A stretch of DNA of 64,000 bases from Zygnema cylindricum. Its lineage: Eukaryota > Streptophyta > Zygnematophyceae > Zygnematales > Zygnemataceae. This document shows positions 20,449 through 31,740 of the stretch, piece by piece. The stretch's first letter is position 1, and every line of letters begins with the position of its first letter. The stretch lies in contig JBBHKE010001618.1 of NCBI GenBank assembly GCA_037447655.1, forward strand, positions 87,325 through 151,324. Reading direction: 5' to 3'. A model generated the notes under the pieces. It made no database searches. It worked only from the letters and a program-made list of their open reading frames with translations, and was not told the DNA's origin. Position numbers and translations under genes: made by a program.

Positions 20449-23400
20449 GCGAGTTTTATACCAGTGGAAATCTTGGATCCCACAAACCCTTCAAAATGTA
20501 TTTTTTACCTCATAATTGTATTGAAATTGTCATCAAATGTGGGCGAAACACCTCCATAGAAACTATAATTTTAACCGAGTGACCTCAACGCCGATTAACT
20601 CGAAACCGTGTTAATGGCACTACTTCTAGTCCAACTTTTGTTTTCTTTCGTCTGCTGTGTGTTTATTTTTTGGCGAAATTAGATTAGATTAGATGAAATT
20701 ATTTAGGGAAAGAGAGTAATATTTTCCTTTTCTTTATTTTTTGAAGTCCCACATTCAAAAAACATTTTCGCAAATCGTGCAACCACATTTTTGTTGAAGT
20801 ACAATTTCAGTTTTGTAATTAGAAAAGCGTACTTTTTTAACCTATACTTTAATGTGCATGCTTATTTCCATGTGGTACTGTTGTTTTCCATTTGTTTTAC
20901 GTCGGTTCGTGTAAATCTATTGTTATTGTACGGATACCTTTATAAGTAGACACTTAGGAGTCGCGCTTGTAGTTTACCGAACAATTATTTTGTTGCTCTT
21001 ATCCGTAGGATATTTTCAAGGACTAAAGATTATTTGTACGGTGAAATGTACATTCAAATTCATTATTGTCTATTGGTCGGTTCTTTCGTTATAGATTCCA
21101 TTTATTTTTTCCTTTCTACCTTTCTGGATTCTTTCCTAATTCCATCATTTTCGGTATTGGAGGATTCCTCGGTTTGTTGGAGCACCCGAAGTTGGTCCTC
21201 CGAAAATCCCTTCACATCCCATTTTTGACCTCCAACCGCCATTCCTAATTAATCTTTCACTATTTTGGAGGTCTCCTCAGATTGTTATTGTACTTGCATT
21301 TTGGTCTTTGAAGATCACTCGACAATCTATTTTGACATTCATCCGTCATCCTACCCTTGTGGAGACATTTTTTATTCATCGGAGCATTAGATTCGTTAGT
21401 TTCTTTCCAAATTTCTTCGATCTTCCATTTTTTTTCACTCCACCAATGACTGTACCTTAGTCCTTCCTGTGACCCTTACATTTCCCTTCTCTTCTTTTTC
21501 TTTTTCTTTTTCTCTTTTTTTTCCATTTTTATTTTTTGCATTTGTTCCTAATTATACTTTTGATTATTTTCCTTTTTTTATCTGACCTTTATTGTCAATT
21601 ATTTCCTCTCACTGTTTTTCTCTCTTGTCAATATTCCTCTAAGACCATTCGTAATGGAAGAGCTCTATCTTTTTTACTCTCACACATTTACAAAGATTAA
21701 GAGATTACTTTTTTCCATTCTTTCTTGCTTGTTTCTTTTCCTCTTTCATTATTCATTTCCACTACTAGAAATGCGAGCAAGGGAGTATTGGCATACATTT
21801 CAAGTTGTGAAACTACGTATTTGCCATCCCTATTTTACATCCACCTTTCTATTTTGTATATTTATTGTTTGTGTACGGATACCCATACTCTGTCAAGGCA
21901 CATTTTGCAATCATTGTATTACCAAGTAATGATTCTGTCGCTCTCATCTGTCCCACTATTTCACGGACTATAGATTATTTCTACGGTGAAATGTATATTT
22001 ACATTAATTATTGTCAATTGTTTGATTCTTTCGTTATAGATTCCATAAATAGAACATTCATTTATACCTTTTTGTCTCTTGCGGCTTCAATTTTCTTGTA
22101 TATACAGTGGAATTGGTCCACTCTAAATCTAAAGCGAGATTTAGTACTTAATTTGTTCATTCTGTGCATCCAATTTACCAATTATAATGAGAAGACATTT
22201 TCTCTCTTTAGCTCCTCTTTCATGTTTTTAGTTTTGACTTGTCTCCTATTTATTTGCTTCCAATTCGTCCTTTACCATGATTCTTCTTTCTTTTGTCTTT
22301 GAAAATTCCTTTGATGTCTATCTCCTTTGCCCACCAGCCTTTGCCTTCAAGACTTTTGACCTTTTGCTGATTTGTTCTTAGTAATGTAACGAGTCGCAGG
22401 CCTAATGGTAATTCGATCAGACTAAAGGTTTTAAACGTCTTTTTCTTTTCGAAGCAGGCACATACCGTAAATAAGGTTTTTGACATGCATAACGATTACG
22501 TGAACACATTAACGTACAACGTTGAAACTATGATAGTATCGCAACCACTACACTAAACATGTCATAACGCCTTCCGCCAATCTAATCAACTTCAACATCG
22601 ACCTATTCTCAATTCACATCAACCTCAACTTGTAGTTCAAAGATGCAGTTTCCTATACGCTAAATTACTTAATTTTAATGTGGTGCAACTCGCACTACAA
22701 AGTTGTAGTACCGTATGCTTTACACTAAATTTTAAGCCTGAAAGTTATAGGACAAAGACATACATTCCTACATTTGTAAATATAGTATAGTTTATTTCTG
22801 AACCCCTCCAAAGATTAAAGTGCGTCGTTTCATCATTTTAGAAGCAAACTCAATTTATTCAAGATATTGATATTGTCTTACCTTTCAATGTTACGAATTT
22901 CACATGGGCAAATAAATTTGTAAGACCTTTATCCAATTCAGGTGACTTTTAGTCAAAAAAACTTGAGTTCACCAACTTCAACTAATAACTTTACGGAGAT
23001 CTACCTGGTGTTGTATGGATTAGGGCACTCATGGTAGTAGTCTCATCGATAGTTGAACCTCTGATAGACTATGTACTTGATAATATGGGTGTACAACACC
23101 ATGTATGTTTGTATCTACCTTGCACTTATCCATTTCCCTTGCTTTTGGTGTTGTACGTTCAACAATTTACATCCATCAGGTTCCGCAGTCAACACAGCAT
23201 TCAATTTTTCGGATTTTGATGATCCTTCAAATCTTACCTTAAGGGGATCTTCTCAAATTTATTCCTCCCGGATACAAATTACAAATGGAAGCAATGATGC
23301 TTGGCAAACCGGAAATACATTCTACAAAAATCTGGTTCCCCTTCTTCAAGACAGTGCCACTGATGGTTGTCAAGCAGCTTCACTTAATGTGCAATTCTCT

Positions 23401-26400
23401 TTCAGTATCTACAACGAGAGCCTTAAATGCCATGGCGATGGCCTGTCCTTCAACTTTTTTGGTTCGAACATAGACTTCTCTCAATTGGAAGGGTATGGTG
23501 AAACATTAGGACTGAATTATAGCGGTCCTACTGCTGGTAGTCTTACCATTGTTTTTGATACCTATGCGAACTTAAACGAGCCTTTAAATAGGTTTGTAGG
23601 CATACGTGAAAATTTTACACAAGCACCTGTGTTAAAGAGTCCGACACCTATTTTGGATGATTTTAGTGGGTCCCTCAAGTAAGCCTGGGTGGAATATAAT
23701 GGTACAAGTCACATCTTAAAAGTTTACCTAAACACTGAGGATTCAAAGCAAGAACCGCCTTTGCTAACCTACGAAAAATCTCTTTGCGATTTTTTGAGGC
23801 CAACTTCCTGTGCCGCTTGCCAATTGCTTACTGAGGCATATATTGGATTCACAGCCTCAACTGCGGTTTGTGGCGACACTCATGAGATTCGCACTTGGAA
23901 CTTTGAAAGCGGTTTCCAAGGTATTTTATGAAAGCTCCTTTTCCTCTTAAACTATTAGAAGTCATTCCTAGGTGAACTTAATCGCATAGGTAGTTGGCCA
24001 CCCAAACTATTTTTTTTGTCGGAATTTCCTAACGCTTTTCCTAACGCAGCACAGATGGCAGATTATTCTTGTGAATTTCCCTATGTTTCATAAATTATTT
24101 AGCAAAGAATTATGTCAGTTTTTTTGCAACGAAATCAACCAGACTTCTGTGATTTAAGATTCATAAGACCATGGATGTGAAGTTACTAACCATTTGAAAT
24201 TATCACCTTTGATAAGTTTTTTATGTAGACCACTGGAAAATTTTCAAACTTGTGTATCTCAGCCCCTCTGTTGAGTAGAGATCCTATTTGAATTAAATAA
24301 TCAAACTTGTGGCAGTCAGAATAAATGACAGTGGTATGAAGCCAACGCCGGCTTATTATATAACGTATGTTTGGGGGAAATGTCACATAGTGTCTAAGAG
24401 ATCAAAAAGTGAAAACATAAGAAAGCTTTACCGTTCACGGTTATTAAAGTAAGTGGATTACTAGCGTTTTTCGAAATCGCTACACTAAATTATGCTTTAC
24501 AACGTGGCTCATTATGGGCAGCTTGACTACTTAGTGCTCTTATCACTATTTTATGATTTCGGGTCAAACAAGCATTGTCAAGAACTAGAGTGATTAACTC
24601 CAAGAACGGCGAGTGGAGTAGCTTTTGGGCGTTGGTATTGAAAAAAATGTTGGAACAAAGTATGACTACCATAATTTTGAGTTTTGGTTCCGAACTTAAT
24701 ATGTTCCTTGTCCAATTGGCAGTTTATATTCTACAATATATTTTGTTTTCAAGGAGAGTGAGGCTGAAGAGAGCAACTTGTGTTATATTAGTTGAAGAAC
24801 TTTATAATCTAAATAGGTTTAGAAGCAAATGACGAATCTATTTTCAGTAACTTTTTGTTTTTTGAATCTTTCAGAGATTTTGCCACCACCTCCACCGCCA
24901 CCTCCACCTCCACCTCCACCTCCACCTCCACCTCCACCTCCACCTCCACCTCCACCTCCTTCTAAAGGTAAATCCTAAAGTGGAAATCAGTATAGGTAAA
25001 TCCTAAAGGTAAATCAGCTTTTGTTCAGTGCTCACACTTTACTTTTAATTTAACTAAAAAATTGGTGAGCAGCATAACCACAGCAATAACCTAGAAATTG
25101 TTGAATTATGTCGTTTTGTTTTGCTTTATAATCCAACGGAATACACACTCTCTATAGTGAGCATTATTACCACAGAGTCACAGAGCCTGCAAGTTTTTGG
25201 ATTATGGATTATCTCATCGGAAGTGCGAGCTTTTGTATTGGTCTGTGGTATGAATCGTCAGATTTTGATTCGAGTTGTAACCGTACAGTAAAAATGTCAA
25301 AAATCATCACGAGGGTTAAGGCTTGGTAAATCATTAGCTTTTGCAATTTCATTTTTTCTCAAAAGCGTGTTTAAGCCGCTTTTGATATCGGGGTTGGTGC
25401 TTGAGAGCCGCTTTTGATATCAGGGTTGGTGCTTGAGGCAATGACACTGATGAGGGTTGGGCTCCATTAGGACCTTTCCGGTTCATAAAACGCTCTTTTT
25501 AAAAAATGCGATACAATGGACTTGCAAAAGCTCAATGACTGGGTTAGCCACGGGAATGGGGTGGAACTGCTAATTTGTTAACTGCGTCATCTACAAAAAG
25601 GGAGAAATTCGGGAACACCTAAACTGCCCTGAATTTATTGAGAAAGTTTATGGGCTGGCGGAAAAAGAAGTTTGCTTCGCCCAACGTTTAGAGTTAATCC
25701 CAAAATAACATTGAGCACCGCAGAAAATCACAACAGGAAAACAATATTTTTACATGTTTTTGCCCTTCCCTTACTTTTTTTTTCGTTTCCTTTTGTTAGC
25801 AACTGCCACGCGAGGAATAATGCATGGCCAAAACTGATGATATGGTTCAGACAATAGAACTATACATCGTTTCATTTAGCAGAAAGACCATTTTAAAAGA
25901 TAGAGAAGATTCCTATGGAGCCTATCTCTACTGGCAAGTGTTCATTGAAACGGGGAGCCTTTCGTTAAATTAAAATTGTAATGGACCGTATGAGGGGAAC
26001 GGGCTACAAAAGATAATGCAATGATTATTGTTAAGTATTTTATTGTTGTTGTTAATAGGCTTTGTTTTTTCTTTTTTACTGATTAAGCAGTTGGCAAATT
26101 TTCAGTGTGACAACAATGTTGTGGGATTGCAGCCAAAACAATGGAGTTGCTGGTAATCTTTGTAGCTGATTATCGGTTAGTAATTTGAGGCACTTAATTT
26201 TACTAACCGATCTTAAACAACATACTTAACATTGGCCGACATGTTTGTGCAACATGTGGCAGGCAAAAACATATCCCTCTTGATTGGATTCATCGCCGGG
26301 GCCATTGCGATCGTCATTTCTCTATTAGCCTTCTTAGGCTGTTGCTATTTTCAGCGTTATCGAAGTGAGGATAAAAACTTAACATGTGTGTTTTTGTTGA

Positions 26401-29400
26401 ATCATGATGGATTCTGTGAATATAATTTGTATCCATGTCGCTGTTTACTTTAATGTGATTTAAACCCGTGATCATGGCAGCACATGGAAGACCCATTGAC
26501 CCTTCAATTCGAATATGCAAAGAAACATATATAAAGCAAAGTTATTTCATTATCTGTGCTGTTTTAAAAGTAAATATTTTTCTTTGGTGATTGAGCACAA
26601 AGCAAAGAACCAAAAGTGAAACTTCACAATCCCTGAAGATGCCACAAGGCGGTAGCGTAATTGCTTCCTACATTTTTTTTCTTATTTTTTGTAATGTTTA
26701 GATGCATAAAACATATGAGTGGCCTTGAAAAAGCATGAACTAGAGTGGGCTCAATTTTATATCTTTTTCGCTGACATCGTTCAACTCCATGAAGTAGCTT
26801 CTTAAATTTTTTGAGAGTATCTATGTATATATTATTTTTGACCATACTAGAATGTAAAATAGTATCGTTATTTAACTTAACACTGCCTCACATTGCAGTC
26901 ATTGTCCACATCTGAATGACAGTGGCACAGTGGATGTTGCAAGTGTTCGACCTAAATTTGCGAATTTCCAGAAACTTCAATACGGAGAATAATGTACACT
27001 ACCATATTTTATTATTTCAAGATCTATTCTTTGACCGGTTATTGTTTTGTTGTCAGTATGGTGTGTTTCTTGTTTATCGTAAATGAATGACAAGTTACAA
27101 TTTTATACCATATCAGGATTAATTTTTCTACGAATATATTATTTTTTTTGAAAATATTACCAGGTTCTTTTACCAAAAATATGTAAAAAGGACTGAAGAA
27201 TAGTTGGTTATTTGTAATTAATATGGTTGAATTCAGAAAAAGGAGTACGTCTTGAAGGACAGCGCGTGCAACGAATTTCCCTTTCAGATATCATGGCAGC
27301 CACAAAAAACTTTAGTGAAGATAATGTACTTGGAGAAGGAGGCTATGGTACTGTATATGAAGGACTGAGTGAGGATGGAGAAAAGTGGGCGGTGAAGAGA
27401 GCAATTAATGCCTCCATAGTGAGCTTACAAGCTTTTAAGCAGGAGGTACGAAGATCCAGAAAGAGTGCATGCAAGAAAGTCAATTTGGATTGTTAAGCGT
27501 TCTAGTTTTACACAGAGGAGAATTTGTGAAGTTCAAAAACGCATTTAGTGTCCACAAAATTAGGCCAGAATTTGAATGAACCATTTTCCGGTAGCATTCA
27601 CAGTTTAAGGTCTCCTCAAAAATGTTGATCTTGTTAACACCACTAGTGGTATGGCTGGATGTTCAGGATGGCCTTGAAACAATTTTTTGACTTAAAGGCG
27701 ATCATTTCTTTTACTCTATCTGCCGCTTGCACTTTGGGTTGAAGTCACCATCCACTCTTATTGGAAATTTTAGGTTATCATGCTTAAGGTTATTGTCGCT
27801 GCTGAAGATGAAACAAGTGTCATTGATACATAGTATAAGTGAAATTAACTCTGAACTGAAGATGAGCATTTTGACCTGAATTCATCTTTTCACCTGTCTG
27901 TCTATGACATATTTTACAGGTGTACATTATCTCTCAAATGAGCCACACCAATATTGTTCAACTCCTGGGATATTGCGACGAGGGCACCGAGCAGATTCTT
28001 GTGTACGAGCTCATGGAAAAGGGCAGTTTGAGAAAACTCCTGCATGATGAAAAAGGTTGCTAGGCACATGATAACCCTAGTTTCCCTTGACAAACTAAGC
28101 ACCATTTCCCCAACTTGTTTCAACTTCTTCAATCTGCAATTTTCCAATCTAACTGAGTAATTCGTCTTTGTGTATTATAAATATAGACCACCCAGCTTAG
28201 TATGTCTAAGGCAAAACCATCTGCCGAAATTTTGCTAATTGTCTTATGCAGTATAGTGGTGAAAGCCATTGTTAATGCCACACAAAATGACGACATACAA
28301 CTTTGCAATGTGCTAAATTGCTGAGATAATTTGCTCTGAATGTTAAAGGCTAAATATAGAAATCAAATTTATGCGGTTTTATTTTCAGACTTCATAGTCA
28401 ATATCCAGACGTTATTTGACCAATTATAGCATTATTTTCAAATGATTAAGGTGGCGGTAGGGATTTTCCCACTTCCTCAATGCCGGGAATTTCTGTAAGG
28501 AATGTGTTTGGTTACAGGTAGAATCGGGTAAGAATTCTTCCCGATTTTTACCAAATATCGAGTAACATTCTATAAACATTCCTTCAACATTTGAAAGCAT
28601 CCAGGATTTTTTTTTTACTTTAAAATCAATACTTTTTCTTATCTATTCTTTACTCAAGTCTCATGTTTCGGTTTACACCCTCCAACCTCTATATGTGATT
28701 CTACTTCTTGTGCGTTCGGGTTTTATCATGCAAATCATACAGGCTCCTACGAGCTGACTTGGAAGACTCGTCAAGTAACTTTCCATAGCTCGATATCAAA
28801 TGCAGCGAGTTTCCCTAACCTTCCAGTTGTTGTGCGGTTATTGGTGATGCTGTAGGGGAGAGTTTAACATTCCAGCAAAGGGTGGAGATAGCAATTGATG
28901 TAGCAGAAGGACTTCGTTATTTACACCACTATGCTGGAGCCACCGCCATTCACCGGGACATTAAGTCCGATAATATTCTGGTCAACTCCAAATTCAAGGT
29001 GACTCTAGAACTGATCCACTAATGAGCCTTGTTGCCTAAAATCATAATCCCCGCTTTCATTTCATTTAATGGAAAGAAAACGAGGCAAATGAAATAGTTG
29101 TAGTGATGTCGGAAATAATTTGTTCCTTTTATTTGAGACTTATGATGAAAATGCCGTTCAATAATATCAAATGTGTACATTCACATATTGGTGGTTACAA
29201 TGAAAGCTTACATTTTGGGGTGTAGTAACACTTGGGAGCCCGGGTATTGCATCAATATGCTCTCAATATGGACCATATTTGAGCCTTTTTGAACAAACAT
29301 TTACTTCATGAATGTATATCCGTTTAAATAAACATTTTTATTCCTGTAGATCTTCGATTCCTAATTACAGTCATGTGTTTTTTTTTTCCCAAAGTGTTCT

Positions 29401-31740
29401 ACTATGCGCCTAAAGCAAAAATATACACCGGGTGTTGTGAAAAATAGGGAAACCTCTCTTTTCTCAAAATTTTGTGGCGAGGAACCAACCAGAATTTTGC
29501 ACCCAAATTTTGTTGCATTTTGAGAATAGTTTAAAAATGTGAAATAGTAAACACAATCATTTGGTTTGGACATGTATCCATCAATTCGCGGCCCTTAGAA
29601 AAGTATGATTTAGGAAATTATGATAGCTATGGGAGCACAAAAAAGATGTCACGTGAAATTGTAAAATTGATTCTCGCCAATTACTACACTGCCCATCGCT
29701 TATAGAGAGTGATTTTTTGACCCAAAAGCATAAATTAGTGTTAAAACTATTTAGTTAAGTAGCCCGTAATAAGCCACGTTGCGATACGGGGTTCAATGCT
29801 AATAGTGTTTACACTAACGAATGTTGATGAAACGTAATATGTTACGAGAAAAAGGAAGTTTTCTGGTAGGATGGTAACTTTTATAGGAAACGCACTTTTG
29901 TACCCGCGCCGATGGCAACCAGTGTAAAGAGATCAAGAAGATTATAGCGAAATTGGTATCAAGAAAATAAGTAGTATTTTTAGCACTAAGTACTTCAACG
30001 TGTATCTTCTTGTGTTTCTTGTGTTTCTATCACCAAAGCTAATTTATCAAGAAGGCTTTGTGTGCTCCTATTTATTATGTTTTTAAGTGAACAGAACTTA
30101 GTGTGGCTAGTCAATCTTTTATACATGCTTTTCTCCTCAAATGTTGCTTATTTTGTAACCTATGTGAGTGGTCTGAAGTTAATCATACCTCGATTGGAAT
30201 ATTTTATTGGTTTTACTTATGGGTTGTCCTGATAATGGCATCACTCAATGTTAAGCAGAACACTGGTTGTTTCTTGAGCTACTATTCACGTAAAATATTA
30301 GTACATTCTTATTTTGTGACTAAGTGGACGTAGTTCTGGGATGGGATCCCTTTTTGCAGGGAAAACTTGCAGACTTCGGTCTGCTTAAGGACAACCCAGG
30401 CGACTTGATTGCCGTTGCCAACGAAGCCGAAATTACGGGAGCTCAAGGCTACGTAAAGATAGAGTCGAACCAACATAATGACTTTTCTGAAAAAACCAAA
30501 ATTGCCGGAACTCCAGGATACATCGATCCTGCTTATTTAAAAACATCCCAAGTCACTACCAAAAGCGATGTGTACAGGTCAGCAAAACCCTGTCCTTGTC
30601 GTATGGTGATTTCAAAAGGCAACAACAGATATTTTGAAGCATGTGTGGCATATGCGACAAGTTTTTCCTCAATACTGGAGGGATGCTCACCAGGAAGTCC
30701 GAGTGATTCTTGGTAACTTTTGTTCGATGGATAGAGTTTTAAGGATTTTTTTCTAATTGTACTCTTTTTGGTGTATGCATGAAATGAAGCTTTGGCGTGG
30801 TCCTCTTTGAGCTTATCACCGGAAGGAGAGCGCTTGTGAAGGACGACACGGCTCCAGACGACGATCCCACCTTGGATACTTTGGTGCATTGGGTGAGTGG
30901 CAGGCAATTAAGTTGCTATGTTTATCCCAATATGTGATTGTTTCATTTCCTTTTTGCAACACAATTTTGGTTTTTGTTTGCTAGCTTCTGAAAGTCTGTT
31001 GACGGAATGAAATCTCTTCATTTCTTTCTATTCTCAAACAAAAATACCTTAAAAATAATGTCACACCAATCAGCTTCTTTTTAATCGTTTATTTAATCGT
31101 TTAAATTCTGTTTTTTGACTAAAACATACAGAAATACAAATCCAGATGCTTCTGTACAAATTCTTAGAAGAATGTTTATGAAACCACGATTTTTTAAATC
31201 TCCATCATGACTCAGCCGGAACAAATGAACGGATTCTAACTCTATGGTATGACTGCCAAATGTGAGAGCAAATAGAATTCTGCATTCGCCAGATAATCTT
31301 ACCCGAATAATTCCCAAATTGTGAATATTCTAAAAATATGCGATGACTATGCTATCATGCAATTGGATGCATTCAAATATCAACTAACGGAATTAGGGAA
31401 ACATGAATGATTTGTACAGATTCAACCTCACCTGAAAAACATCGATGCAATTGTCGATCCCAAAATGGGTGGAATGTACCATTCAGAGGCTCTAAGGAAA
31501 CTCACACGATTGGGTGTTATTTGCACTGAGAAGGATCCAGAATCCCGGCCAACCATGGAGGAAGTTGCGCAACTTTTAGCACAAATAAAGAATACTTTGT
31601 TAGACAAACATGCCATAAATTTGAATGACAACGATGAACGGGAGACTGCTGATACTTCACCGAAACGGTTTCCCATTACCGGAGGGACGTCTGATTCCAA
31701 TTTCATTGTGCCCTTATCTCACACCGTTGGGCCCCGGTAG
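20340..31740 (+). CDS. legume-lectin receptor-like kinase, ten exons, one in-frame stop
   Basis: Proposed exons: 20340-20448, 23180-23920, 24875-24967, 26263-26364, 27237-27445, 27920-28055, 28856-28998, 30360-30577, 30790-30892 and 31420-31740. Lengths sum to 2175 bases and every junction keeps phase, giving 725 codons including the final TAG. The product has a signal peptide, a legume-lectin domain, a 26-proline stalk, one membrane span and a Ser/Thr kinase. It would be a plasma-membrane receptor binding a glycan or other ligand outside and phosphorylating inside. Kinase motifs are intact: GEGGYGTVY, AVKR, HRDIKSDN, DFG. The single defect is TAA at 23680-23682 in the lectin exon, where neighbouring residues still fit the family; a CAA (Gln) codon would differ by one base. 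It may be a young pseudogene, a polymorphism or a sequence error. The first intron would be GC-AG. Confidence 0.75.
20449..23179 (+). other. intron 1 with an internal ~200-bp direct repeat
   Basis: No protein-like frame lies here. Sequence at about 20930-21125 is repeated, diverged, at about 21855-22075: both share GTACGGATACC, ACGGTGAAATGTA and TTCTTTCGTTATAGATTCCA. The intron is T-rich and the acceptor is ATCCATCAG at 23171-23179. Confidence 0.5.
23180..23920 (+). CDS. lectin receptor kinase exon 2: legume-lectin domain, contains in-frame TAA
   Basis: The exon encodes a complete L-type lectin fold of about 247 codons. Recognisable blocks are AFNFSDFDDPSNLTLRGSS, FSFSIYNESL, CHGDGLSFNFFG (with the conserved sugar-site Asp), SLTIVFDTYANLN, AWVEYNGTSHILKVYLN and EAYIGFTAST followed by EIRTWNFESGF. 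In legume lectins the block before DT is usually EFD; here it is VFD, so one metal-ligand Glu appears replaced. A TAA at 23680-23682 falls between SGSLK and AWVEYNG. The donor is CCAAG/GTATTT at 23920/23921, phase 1. Confidence 0.8.
24400..24560. repeat. MITE-like remnant in intron 2
   Basis: The block ACGTGGCTCATTATGGGC near 24502 matches, inverted, GCCCGTAATAAGCCACGT near 29763 in intron 7. Flanking GTAGCG and AGCGATTTCG-like pieces tie it to the repeat at 12300-12760. It is non-coding. Confidence 0.45.
24875..24967 (+). CDS. lectin receptor kinase exon 3: 26-proline stalk
   Basis: After the acceptor CTTTCAG, the exon reads Glu-Ile-Leu, 26 consecutive Pro codons (mostly alternating CCT and CCA) and Ser-Lys. 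It then ends in phase 1 at AAAG/GTAAAT. The stalk would sit between the lectin head and the membrane. Its near-perfect CCTCCA hexamer repeat makes it prone to length change. Confidence 0.75.
24968..26262 (+). other. intron 3, no other gene seen
   Basis: The intron holds a short direct repeat built on GCCGCTTTTGATATC at about 25376-25425. No protein-like frame is convincing. Confidence 0.5.
26263..26364 (+). CDS. lectin receptor kinase exon 4: transmembrane segment
   Basis: The exon encodes KNISLLIGFIAGAIAIVISL and LAFLGCCYF, a single hydrophobic span, followed by the basic stop-transfer QRYR. Acceptor GTGGCAG and donor CGAA/GTGAGG keep phase 1 on both sides. Confidence 0.75.
27237..27445 (+). 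CDS. lectin receptor kinase exon 5: juxtamembrane and N-lobe
   Basis: The exon encodes RISLSDIMAATKNFSEDNVL, then the glycine-rich loop GEGGYGTVYEG and the catalytic lysine in WAVKR. It ends AGGAG/GTACGA in phase 0. Confidence 0.85.
27920..28055 (+). CDS. lectin receptor kinase exon 6: N-lobe to hinge
   Basis: The exon encodes MSHTNIVQLLGYCDEGTEQI and LVYELMEKGSLRKLLHD, the helix-C to hinge part of a plant receptor kinase. The acceptor is ATTTTACAG; the donor is AAAAG/GTTGCT. Confidence 0.85.
28856..28998 (+). CDS. lectin receptor kinase exon 7: catalytic loop
   Basis: The exon encodes ESLTFQQRVEIAIDVAEGLR and YLHHYAGATAIHRDIKSDN. The HRD motif is intact and is followed by Lys and Asn at the expected catalytic positions (HRDIKSDN). 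The donor is TTCAAG/GTGACT. Confidence 0.85.
28999..30359 (+). other. intron 7 with MITE-like remnant at 29720-29860
   Basis: The intron contains the inverted partner of the intron 2 repeat (GCCCGTAATAAGCCACGT near 29763). It also has GCTAATAGTGTTTACAC, related to the GCTAATAGCGATTCAC family. No other gene is seen. Confidence 0.45.
30360..30577 (+). CDS. lectin receptor kinase exon 8: DFG and long activation segment
   Basis: The exon starts GKLADFGLLKDN and ends TTKSDVY. Between DFG and GTPGYIDPAYL lie about 43 residues, roughly twice the usual spacing in plant receptor kinases. The extra stretch contains ITGAQGYVKIES, which looks like a partial echo of IAGTPGYIDPAY. Confidence 0.85.
30790..30892 (+). 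CDS. lectin receptor kinase exon 9: C-lobe
   Basis: The exon encodes FGVVLFELITGRRALVK and DDPTLDTLVHW, the F-helix region of plant receptor kinases. It joins exon 8 through an AG/C serine codon. The acceptor ATGAAATGAAG is weak in pyrimidines, but the phase and the protein fit. Confidence 0.8.
31420..31740 (+). CDS. lectin receptor kinase exon 10: C-lobe end and tail
   Basis: The exon encodes LTRLGVICTEKDPESRPTME and EVAQLL, including the conserved Arg of the kinase C-lobe (ESRPTM). A polar tail of about 60 residues follows and ends at TAG 31738-31740. Confidence 0.85.
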   Translation: MQPHLKNIDAIVDPKMGGMYHSEALRKLTRLGVICTEKDPESRPTMEEVAQLLAQIKNTLLDKHAINLNDNDERETADTSPKRFPITGGTSDSNFIVPLSHTVGPR

